A stretch of DNA of 64,000 nucleotides from NCBI GenBank assembly GCA_018398815.1, contig CM031595.1, positions 143,966,540 through 144,030,539 of the forward strand, given 5' to 3'. Below, one piece after another: positions 31,601 through 42,400 of this stretch. The notes under the pieces were generated by a model. The model was given only the letters and a program-made list of their open reading frames with translations, was not told the DNA's origin and ran no database searches. Each line of letters begins with the position of its first letter. The stretch's first letter is position 1. Position numbers and translations under genes: made by a program. The DNA comes from Conus ventricosus. Its lineage: Eukaryota; Mollusca; Gastropoda; Neogastropoda; Conidae.

Positions 31601-32280
31601 GTCATGATCAGCAGATATGCAAATGATGCCATGGGGCAGCAGAAAATAATCATCTATGACGGTAAAAACATTCAGGGAGCAATTCTTTGTGAATCATATA
31701 TCAACTTCAAATCATTCACAATGTTCAGGGACACGATCATAACAGTAAACACATGCCTGTACTGTAAAGAACATTGTGTGGGTGCAGTTCTGTATAAACA
31801 ATTCACACATGCCTGTACTGTAAAGAACATTGTGTGGGTGCAGTTCTGTATAAACAATTCACACATGCCTGTGGAAATTATGCACCAATAACATTAAGGG
31901 AAACAACCATCTGTAAACACTTCATTTGCACATGTGAAAATATTCATCAACAATGTTCTGGAGAGCAAATGTACATGAATAGTACACATAACCTCTCATT
32001 CACCAACTAGGTTTTCAAACAGTTCTAAGGAAACAATCCATACATACCTACAAAATCATTTACAATGTTCAGGGGAGCAATTCTTAGTCCACAATATACC
32101 CACATTTGCCCATCGCAAAGAATATTATAGAAGCAATTCTAATAAACAATCCACATTAGTTGTGAAATGATAAACAAACAATCTTGAGGGAAGTAAATTT
32201 ACGTCAACAGTGCTTGTCACAATTTGATGGCAGCAATTATAAATAAACAAACTGCAAAGCAATTCTAAGCAAACCATTCA
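31600..32280. repeat. Degenerate ~60-bp repeats with one exact duplication
   Basis: Diverged units share 'acaatgttcaggg.agcaattct' and 'ata.acaattcacacatg'. Between about 31750 and 31866 two copies of a 58-bp unit are essentially identical, marking a recent duplication in an old array. Confidence 0.65.
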
Positions 32281-32417
32281 CACACACACACACACACACT
32301 CACACACATATATGTACATAATATGTATATAGTAAATGAACTGCTCATCATACATGAAAACCGATGCCTACATATACCAGCTCTAGTTCTGAAGAAAATG
32401 ACACAACATTCTCCTTT

Positions 32418-35400
32418 TTTTTTCCCTTTAGTTTACCTTTTTGGTGGGTTTACCTCTCTATCTTTAACTGTGATGTTACAGACATGTGGCATCCCTTTAG
32501 TTTACCTTTTTGGTGGGTTTTACCTCTCTATCTTTAACTGTGATGTTACAGACATGTGACATCCCTTTAGTTTACCTTTTTGGTGGGTTTTACCTCTCTA
32601 TCTTTAACTGTGATGTTACAGACATGTGGCATCCCTTTAGTTTACCTTTTGGTGGGTTTTACCTCTCTATCTTTAACTGTGATGTTACAGACATGTGACA
32701 TCCCTTTAGTTTACCTTTTTGGTGGGTTTTACCTCTCTATCTTTAACTGTGATGTTACAGACATGTGGCATCCCTTTAGTTTACCTTTTTGGTGGGTTTT
32801 ACCTCTCTATCTTTAACTGTGATGTTACAGACATGTGACATCCCTTTAGTTTACCTTTTTGGTGGGTTTTACCTCTCTATCTTTAACTGTGATGTTACAG
32901 ACATGTGGCATCCCTTTAGTTTACCTTTTTGGTGGGTTTTACCTCTCTATCTTTAACTGTGATGTTACAGACATGTGGCATCCCTTTAGTTTACCTTTTT
33001 GGTGGGTTTTACCTCTCTATCTTTAACTGTGATGTTACAGACATGTGACATCCCTTTAGTTTACCTTTTTGGTGGGTTTTACCTCTACATCTTTAACTGT
33101 GATGTTACAGACATGTGACATCCCTTTAGTTTACCTTTTTGGTGGGTTTTACCTCTCTATCTTTAACTGTTATGTTACAGACATGTGGCATCCCTTTAGT
33201 TTACCTTTTTGGTGGGTTTTACCTCTCTATCTTTAACTGTGATGTTACAGACATGTGGCATCCCTTTAGTTTACCTTTTTGGTGGGTTTTACCTCTCTAT
33301 CTTTAACTGTTATGTTACAGACATGTGGCATCCCTTTAGTTTACCTTTTTGGTGGGTTTTACCTCTCTATCTTTAACTGTGATGTTACAGACATGTGACA
33401 TCCCTTTAGTTTACCTTTTTGGTGGGTCTTCTATCTCTATCTTTAACTGTTATGTTACAGACATGTGGTATCCCTTTAGTTTACCTTTTTGGTGGGTTTT
33501 ACCTCTCTATCTTTAACTGTGATGTTACAGACATGTGACATCCCTTTAGTTTACCTTTTTGGTGGGTCTTCTATCTCTATCTTTAACTGTGATGTTACAG
33601 ACATGTGACATCCCTTTAGTTTACCTTTTTGGTGGGTTTTACCTCTCTATCTTTAACTGTGATGTTACAGACATGTGGCATCCCTTTAGTTTACCTTTTT
33701 GGTGGGTTTTACCTCTCTATCTTTAACTGTGATGTTACAGACATGTGGCATCCCTTTAGTTTACCTTTTTGGTGGGTTTTACCTCTACATCTTTAACTGT
33801 GATGTTACAGACATGTGACATCCCTTTAGTTTACCTTTTTGGTGGGTTTTACCTCTCTATCTTTAACTGTTATGTTACAGACATGTGGCATCCCTTTAGT
33901 TTACCTTTTTGGTGGGTTTTACCTCTCTATCTTTAACTGTGATGTTACAGACATGTGACATCCCTTTAGTTTACCTTTTTGGTGGGTCTTCTATCTCTAT
34001 CTTTAACTGTTATGTTACAGACATGTGGTATCCCTTCAGTTTACCTTTTTGGTGGGTTTTACCTCTCTATCTTTAACTGTGATGTTACAGACATGTGACA
34101 TCCCTTTAGTTTACCTTTTTGGTGGGTCTTCTATCTCTATCTTTAACTGTGATGTTACAGACATGTGACATCCCTTTAGTTTACCTTTTTGGTGGGTTTT
34201 ACCTCTCTATCTTTAACTGTGATGTTACAGACATGTGGCATCCCTTTAGTTTACCTTTTTGGTGGGTTTTACCTCTCTATCTTTAACTGTGATGTTACAG
34301 ACATGTGGCATCCCTTTAGTTTACCTTTTTGGTGGTTTTACCTCTACATCTTTAACTGTGATGTTACAGACATGTGACATCCCTTTAGTTTACCTTTTTG
34401 GTGGTTTTACCTCTCTATCTTTAACTGTGATGTTACAGACATGTGGCATCCCTTTAGTTTACCTTTTTGGTGGGTTTTACCTCTCTATCTTTAACTGTTA
34501 TGTTACAGACATGTGGCATCCCTTTAGTTTACCTTTTTGGTGGGTTTTACCTCTCTATCTTTAACTGTGATGTTACAGACATGTGACATCCCTTTAGTTT
34601 ACCTTTTTGGTGGGTCTTCTATCTCTATCTTTAACTGTTATGTTACAGACATGTGGTATCCCTTTAGTTTACCTTTTTGGTGGTTTTTACCTCTCTATCT
34701 TTAACTGTGATGTTACAGACATGTGACATCCCTTTAGTTTACCTTTTTGGTGGGTCTTCTATCTCTATCTTTAACTGTGATGTTACAGACATGTGACATC
34801 CCTTTAGTTTACCTTTTTGGTGGGTTTTACCTCTCTATCTTTAACTGTGATGTTACAGACATGTGGCATCCCTTTAGTTTACCTTTTTGGTGGGTTTTAC
34901 CTCTCTATCTTTAACTGTGATGTTACAGACATGTGGCATCCCTTTAGTTTACCTTTTTGGTGGGTTTTACCTCTACATCTTTAACTGTGATGTTACAGAC
35001 ATGTGACATCCCTTTAGTTTACCTTTTTGGTGGGTTTTACCTCTCTATCTTTAACTGTTATGTTACAGACATGTGGCATCCCTTTAGTTTACCTTTTTGG
35101 TGGTTTTACCTCTCTATCTTTAACTGTGATGTTACAGACATGTGACATCCCTTTAGTTTACCTTTTTGGTGGGTCTTCTATCTCTATCTTTAACTGTTAT
35201 GTTACAGACATGTGGTATCCCTTTAGTTTACCTTTTTGGTGGGTTTTACCTCTCTATCTTTAACTGTGATGTTACAGACATGTGACATCCCTTTAGTTTA
35301 CCTTTTGGTGGGTCTTCTATCTCTATCTTTAACTGTGATGTTACAGACATGTGACATCCCTTTAGTTTACCTTTTTGGTGGGTTTTACCTCTCTATCTTT

Positions 35401-35917
35401 AACTGTGATGTTACAGACATGTGGCATCCCTTTAGTTTACCTTTTTGGTGGTTTTACCTCTCTATCTTTAACTGTGATGTTACAGACATGTGGCATCCCT
35501 TTAGTTTACCTTTTTGGTGGTTTTACCTCTACATCTTTAACTGTTATTTTACAGACATGTGACATCCCTTTAGTTTACCTTTTTGGTGGGTTTTACCTCT
35601 CTATCTTTAACTGTTATGTTACAGACATGTGGCATCCCTTTAGTTTACCTTTTTGGTGGGTTTTACCTCTACATCTTTAACTGTGATGTTACAGACATGT
35701 GACATCCCTTTAGTTTACCTTTTTGGTGGGTTTTACCTCTACATCTTTAACTGTTATTTTACAGACATGTGACATCCCTTTAGTTTACCTTTTTGGTGGG
35801 TTTTACCTCTGTATCTTTAACTGTTATGTTACAGACATGTGGCATCCCTTTAGTTTACCTTTTTGGTGGGTTTTACCTCTGTATCTTTAACTGTTATGTT
35901 ACAGACATGTGACATCA
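32418..35917. repeat. 70-bp minisatellite, 50 copies, with higher-order structure
   Basis: Unit begins ccctttagtttacctttttg and ends gttacagacatgtg(g/a)cat. It spans almost exactly 50 x 70 bp. Variants include 'tcttctatctctat', 'acctctacat', 'tatgttacag' and a few 69-bp units. Variants recur in an 8-unit order (about 560 bp). Frames through it repeat MVGFTSLSLTVMLQTC-type peptides that are period artefacts (70 is not a multiple of three). Confidence 0.97.
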
Positions 35918-36591
35918 AGGAACCAACAACTTCACTGCACAATCACATGCAACTGAACCAACAATGAGACTGAAATGTTTCAAGCCACATTTTGGATTAA
36001 TCCAATGGAAGAAATAAAGCCAATTGTGTTGACTGGAAATTATGGCTCATCCAGTTCAGAGGTAAATAATGCTTGACCTTACTTTATTTTCAAAAAAACT
36101 ATTCAGCCCTTTTGCACTCACATTAGCAGATGCATTCCATTGTATAGGAACTGTACATGAACATCTACAGAACAATCATCCAATGCCATGGAAACTGCAC
36201 CCACTGTAAGAATCCAACAAAGGAAACTATAACATGCATACACCCGCACAAATATTTATGTACACACACACAAAATACACTCCATTGAAAATATTTCATG
36301 TTTACAATAACATGTAAAACTACAGAACATCTTATATGTTGACAGAATTCCTCAAAAGATAGTATTATGCATGTTCAAATGCTGATGAACGTATACTGTG
36401 TATTTATCGGACAAGGTTTGAACATCTGCTGACTGTTTGAAAATATGGATGGAATTCATAAACACACAAAATATTGCACACAAATGTGGCTGCATAGTAC
36501 TTCAATCTAGTACAAGACACAAAATATCAACAAAAGCAAGAGATGACAGCAAAAATATATTATGAAGATTAATTCAAAGAAAGAAAAAGAA
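35918..36591. other. Non-coding sequence, nothing recognised
   Basis: A/C-rich sequence between the minisatellite and the SINE. Confidence 0.45.
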
Positions 36592-36969
36592 CCAGCCGCC
36601 GTGGCGAAGTGGTTAGCGTCACGGACTCCCGGCTGGGAGGTCGTGGGTTCGAATCCCATCAGAGTCATGTGGGTTTTTTCTGCCCCGACCGGCTCCTACC
36701 CAGAGTTGAGTTTGCTGCGGACTCAGTTGGGAAGACTGGGACCACACAGTCGAGTTTCATCCACTTAATGGATGCGTTTCTGAGAGTGTTGCTCAAATTT
36801 CATGACCAACACTGCAGGTGCCTGTATCTCTCAGGCCTGGTTGACGCCAGGATATATTATGAAAGGAAGCGTAGAGTACAGCCCTGTCATGTAGTCTCAG
36901 ACCGAAATGGAAATCCGTAGCATCATCTTAATCATCCTCTTTCCCCATTGATCAGCATTAAAAAAAAAA
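36592..36969 (+). mobile_element. tRNA-derived SINE
   Basis: The head has pol III A-box-like TGGCGAAGTGG and B-box GGGTTCGAATCCC in tRNA spacing, followed by a unique body (TTAATGGATGCGTTTCTGAG, GCTCAAATTTCATGACCAAC) and an A-rich tail (36958-36969). The tRNA part lacks a complete foldable acceptor stem, so it is a retroposon and not a tRNA gene. Confidence 0.85.
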
Positions 36970-37460
36970 ATGTCTCAAGTTCTGTGGCCCTTCATGCCCT
37001 GCTCTCATGGTGACCTCAGTTTCGATGTCCTCTCCGCGTCTGTGGCCTTGGTTTGCTTCCGTCGGGGTCACCGGTATCGGCGAGTCCATGGGGGCTGTCG
37101 TTGGACGGACGTGGTGGCGCCCTCCGGAGGGAGAGCTCACTCACGTCGGCTCCGCGACTAAGCAATTTATTGTCGTCAGTAGGGGGCTTAGTAGGTGGTG
37201 TCCTGCGTATGTTAGATCAGAACAGGCGCCACTGAACACCACCGAAGTGACTCGGCAGCAGTGCAGTGTCTCCTCCGGTGGGTTACCTCATGACGACTTG
37301 ACATTGACTGCTCCCTGTGGATTGCTGATGCCGGGGCTGCGGCGGGGCCAGCCGGGCTGTGGCTGTGGACGGGGTGTCGGAATGAGCGGCGTGGGTGCCT
37401 CTGAGGTAGCGCAGAGGTTGGGACAGCAAAACAAAAAACAAAAAAAAAAAAAAAACAAAA
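36970..37460 (+). mobile_element. GC-rich A-tailed retroposon-like segment
   Basis: A sharply GC-rich block (for example GGTGGCGCCCTCCGGAGGG near 37110) directly follows the SINE tail and itself ends in an A-rich tail (37425-37458). It could be the second half of a composite SINE or a separate insertion. The 240-aa frame across it is not conserved-looking (Pro/Lys-rich artefact ending in poly-Lys from the A tail). Confidence 0.5.
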
Positions 37461-38149
37461 AGAAAGAAGAAGAAGAATGCCCGATTCTAAGCTTTGCTCC
37501 AACCCTCATTTTTTCCACTCTCTTTCCTGACTCCTTCCCCCCTCCCCTCCCTCCCCCCTCTCCCCCAAAACAAAGGTTCATTCATCTGACTATACTGGCA
37601 TTGATAAACACTCTAAGCACTATACAAAATACCAGTTTTTCATCTTTAAAAAAAGTCATATACTTCTACACTGGTGTGAAATACGACCATAAGTTTTTGT
37701 TGCAGTTAAAAGAAAAAGAACAACTGTGATACTCTATATGCAACCCCTTGCCTTCTACTTTTGGCATTCGAAATAAATCACCTTTTCTTGGAAACAGCTT
37801 ACACTGAGCGATGTTCTGCTCTCTACTCAGCCGGTAAGAACACATCATCAGGACAAAAGAACAATCGATAGTCTGAAAGACAGTGAATTCTTGAGAGCTG
37901 CACAAGGCCAAACTAATGATCTGCCCCCATCCTCTCTGAACATCCGATCAGACATGCTATGTTAAAATGCCACAGCACTGCATCTGACAAATGAAAGCAT
38001 GTAAATGTTAGTTGCATCAATGCCAGCAAAAACGTCTGTAGAAATTGTCCAGTTTTGTTGGCCACATAAAAGCCCTGTGTTCTGAGGTAGAAATTACAGT
38101 GGGAGTTTAGAACAGCACCACTGCGGGCTTGAATCTAAATGGTCTCTCT

Positions 38150-38216
<67 letters not shown>

Positions 38217-39326
38217 TCACTTTTCAGATCATTCTCTAACCACACTGACAATGAATGGCAAACAAATCCATCGGAAATAAGGTTTAGAAACGGGACTATT
38301 TCCACTATCACGAGAGCCCTCATATCCACCCACAGACCCCATTTATGTCCTTCCTTTAATGCTTGTTCCCTATTCTCTATCTGCTTTCTAAATCGTCATG
38401 TGACGATACCTGGCCCTGACACAGACAGCCCTTTGATAGTGAAGCCTCTTAATGCTGAACTTGCGGATATTCTTAAAAAAAGGAACGGAGTCTTTATTGG
38501 GAGATAGATTTAATAAAGACTAAGACAGAATTGTTCCAGAAAAGTACATTTTTGAGGTGAGGCAGTCTGTGTTGGGAGATAAATCCAGTACAGACAAAGA
38601 TAAAAATGTTTATGAAAAATAGTGGAAAGCAAGACTACCCGAATGGTTTGCTAATAATGCCTGCATGCAAACTCTACATCAGACCATCACATCATGAAGC
38701 ACTATAAAGTCAATTCTATTCACCTGTGGACAACAGATGACTGTTTGTCAACGTTTCAGTGACTTGGCACATGTGGACATAGTTCAAACAGGAACAAAGA
38801 AGAATAAACAGGAACAAAGAACGCAAAATGGACATGATTCCAACAGTGACCACCTGCAATCCAAACAAGTCACACAACAACAATAGAGACATGATCAGAC
38901 ACCGCATTTTTTCCTTGTGGTTTCATAAAGTGAATTGTGGTCAAAGTTGCACCAAAAAAAAAAAAAGAGGCATTTTCAAATACACAAAGAAAGAATGCCA
39001 CGAATCACCATCACACTTACTTTAGTGTCTCCCTGAAAGTTAAGGCAAAGTCATTTAAGTAAATCTCTCACAATTTTTTAAGAAGACAATCAATCCACCA
39101 TCACAGACTATCTAACAACCATACATGTGTACTGGTGTACACACAGAAGCCAAACACAGATATACTTGCTCACAATTCCATCAGATCAATTTCTGACACA
39201 ACAATAAAAGAATACATTGTTTGCTCAGTTTTTCACGGCAATCACTTTTGTCCCTCACACACATCACACACGCTATCATCATTTCCAGTCCAGCACAACG
39301 CATCATCACACACAGAGTGAACCAGT
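37461..39326 (-). other. Presumed 3' UTR/downstream region of the NPHP3-like gene
   Basis: Begins after the stop codon on the minus strand. Contains (CT)n(CA)n at 38141-38217 and a minus-strand AATAAA near 38492. Degenerate phrases near 38510-38640 resemble the repeat at 18530-18870. No coding segment. Confidence 0.45.
38141..38217. repeat. (CT)n-(CA)n compound microsatellite
   Basis: About 11 CT followed by about 25 CA dinucleotides. Confidence 0.98.
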
Positions 39327-39470
39327 TCAAACCTGCATGAGATTCTTGACGGTTGAGTTGGTATCCCCGCTGGAGCTGCGCCTCGACATTCCTTTGTGTG
39401 CGTAGCTGGCTTCTTGTTCTTTGATGTCTGTGGCCCTCTTGTAGTAGCGTGCTGCCGTTTCATAGTCTTT
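39327..39470 (-). CDS. NPHP3: NPHP3-like terminal coding exon
   Basis: 47 codons plus TGA. Acceptor on the minus strand is aaaatccag. It starts [18 protein letters not shown] (last TPR helix) and includes [12 protein letters not shown], equivalent to the human C-terminal SRHSSSGDT. Phase 0 start. Confidence 0.88.
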   Translation of the reverse strand, partial: KDYETAARYYKRATDIKEQEASYAHKGMSRRSSSGDTNSTVKNLMQV

Positions 39471-42400
39471 CTGGATTTTATTAAAACAGCGATACATTTC
39501 TTAACACGTTCAAAACTACTTGCAGAAAAGAATAAAAACAAGAAAGAACAGTGTTATTTTCACAATGCCTTATCAGACTCGCACTGTTTATCAATTACAT
39601 GTTTATTCCATGATATTACAAAGATCCAGCTAAAATCCATATATATATATATATATATATATTCTGAACTCTGGACACTCAAATCACTACTTTTGTTCTG
39701 TTTTGGTTTGGTTTCTCAATTTCTATTTGTACTTACCAGTTTAAACATCTGCAGAGTGGCCATTTGCAGAATGATATAACAAATACTCATGATAAAAAGC
39801 ATCAATCTGAAAGCACAAATTTTTCAAGGAATCAGTCTGCTCAAAAGATCAAGTAAATGTCAAGCATTAGACCCGAGTGTCTACATTTTGGTAGAAACTA
39901 TGAACACTTCTGACAGAACTGATTTATGACACTTTGTTCTTTCCTTGTTTTCTGCCCTACAACTTCCAGAAGTTTGGTATCATTGTACTGCACACCAGAC
40001 CTGCCTACCTCATGTTGTGCTCATCAGTAATAACCACAGAGATTTTCAGTAATTTTGCATTTCCTTCAGTAATTCCACGGACGCGTAATACACGGCGTTT
40101 TTGAACAAATGTGTACAAAACTCCAACTACATTTTTAACATTGAACAAATAATGTGTACAAAACTCCAACTACATTTTTAACATTTTAACAAAAAATAAA
40201 CAGTAAAAAAGGAACAAAAACAACAAAGCAGAATTAAAATACCTTGGGATGATGGCAGATGACGGACTCAGGACAGGAGTTTCAGGTCAATTCAAAGGTG
40301 ATATACTTGACAGTTTGTAACTTACACAGCAGTCACCACAGATGACACCACTGATGAAGAACCTAATGTACAACCCCCCCCCCCCCCCCCCCCCCCACAA
40401 AAAAAAAAAAAAAAAAAATATGTGTGTGTCCTGAGCTGTGCTGACAAGATAGTGGCGAAAATGAAAAGGACCTTTTCATTTTCGCCACTATCTTGTCAGC
40501 ACAGCTCAGGGACAAGTTGTTTTCGCAGATCAGCTCACACAACAGTCTTTCTGCGTTGGTGATCTTCCGTGTGTGGGTCTGACGGCTGCTCTCGCTGGAT
40601 TTCGTAAACAACGATGTGATCTTCTGACTGGAGGCACTCGCAGCTGTCTCTTTGTGCATTTTCCCCGAGATATGGCGCTTGCAGTCATTTGCTCCCCCAT
40701 GTCCGATGGAGAAGTCTGAATTGCACACCGAGCAGAAATGAGTATACAAATCCAGGTCCATGACAAGGCCAAGTCCGCGTGTATTTACTTCGGAACACTT
40801 GCTTCTTCGCCTTCTTCCGTTGTGGCACAGTGGTTTTCGAACCCTCGTCATCGGTTTCATGCAAACGTTTAGAAGATTTCTCCGCCATTTTCACAATCGC
40901 CGGCAAAAAATCGTTTGGCGTCATATACTGTACCATGTCAGACCATAGCATTCAACGGCAGTTAGCCAGCTCTGTCAGGCCGAATTTTATCCGTGGCCAA
41001 TGCAGTCATAAGACAGTCACGTGACGTCACCCCACTTCCGCCTCCGGAAGAAGCCGGTGTCAACTTCTTCTACCTCATTCACCTTCGGCCTGCCGTCAAA
41101 GCAAGATAAGTCTTGTGCTCTGTCTCGCCTACACTTGCCTTTGTGTTAAGATTGCTGTGTCTTTGTTTATATACTTGATTCTGTTGTGCCTTGCGCTAAA
41201 CCCTGAGTATTCTTGCCGCGTGAGGCTCTTGGTGGGAGTGCAATTACTGGAAATTTAGCAATTTTTCCCATACTCTCGCGACTTAGCGTTCACGATCGTC
41301 GGTTCCTTCGATCGTCGCTACACTTGTGCGTGTTTTATCATCGCCACGTGGTTCACTTCTATCAAATTGTTTTTGGATCGCACCCTTCCCCGTCTCGGGT
41401 TTTACGGTCGCATCCTACTGTCGCATTCCTCTCCTTTGTCGGGTTACACGCTCCTGGTTATCTCGCGATTTACTCGCCGGTCGTCCTTTGTTCTACCGCG
41501 ACTTCCTCGCCGGTCGTCGGCGGCCATCTTTCTTTTCTCGCCGGTCGTGTTTCCCCACCATTTCCTAGCCTCGGGTTTTTCACCCAGTTGACGCAAGACT
41601 CCTCATTAAGGTGTTAGTGCGCAAGAAAGACCATTATCCATCTCACTTAGAACGTGGTTCTGTAAGTGTGCGTGATTTTCACGATCGGTGGCGTGTACGG
41701 GTACTTGAGATTTCGGTCGATCTCTCGAGGTCTTGCACGACACCACACGGGCGATCGAGATTAATTACCTTCTCGATCGACCACCTTGTCTCCTCTTTGC
41801 GGTCGTGTGTTCCGGGTTTGCTCTGCCACCTGTGCCCAACATGGTGAAGGACACCGCCGGGTCGAGCCACTCCACTGCTCGGAGTTCGCTCAGTTTCCCG
41901 GAGAACCGGCGGGTCGATTCCGTCTCCGAGCAATCCGTTCACATAGATGAACGTACGGTTCGGGTAGATAGAGACGACTGCTCCGCGGAGGGGACGCGTG
42001 ACCTTTCCTCTTCTACCCGACCGACGGACGCACGATCGCGGCGTCCGAAGGCGGATGGGCAAGCGGCCACCATTGCTAAATGCCTTTCTTTTGACCTGCC
42101 GGGAAAGAAAGGAATATCCAAGAAGTCTAAGGGCAAGGCGCCCCTCAAGGGGCCCTCCCGAGCTAAGAATAGCCGACGGAATTCGCCCTCACCCCCCTCC
42201 TCTCCATCGGCCAGCTTGCCCTCTCGCCCCCGGACGCGCTCGGAGACCTCTCTCTATCATGCTGAGTCGCGCGACCCTCGGTCCCAGGGGAATCATGCCG
42301 AGCCGCGGACCAGCACGGGTGACGGGTCTGGTATGGAATCGCCATCCGTCACTCGCCTTGGTGAGTCACATGTCCATTTTTTCCCCCGAAATCGACACGT

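Noticed and set aside
32510..35680. Repeated MVGFTSLSLTVMLQTC-type peptides as a repeat protein
   Set aside because: The unit is 70 bp, so the frame shifts every copy and stops recur. The frames are short and periodic by construction.
36592..36665. tRNA gene
   Set aside because: A and B boxes are present, but the sequence continues into a SINE body with an A-rich tail and lacks a complete acceptor stem.
37007..37729. 240-aa open frame as a gene
   Set aside because: It crosses a GC-rich retroposon-like block and its A-rich tail (poly-Lys). No domain or splice structure supports it.
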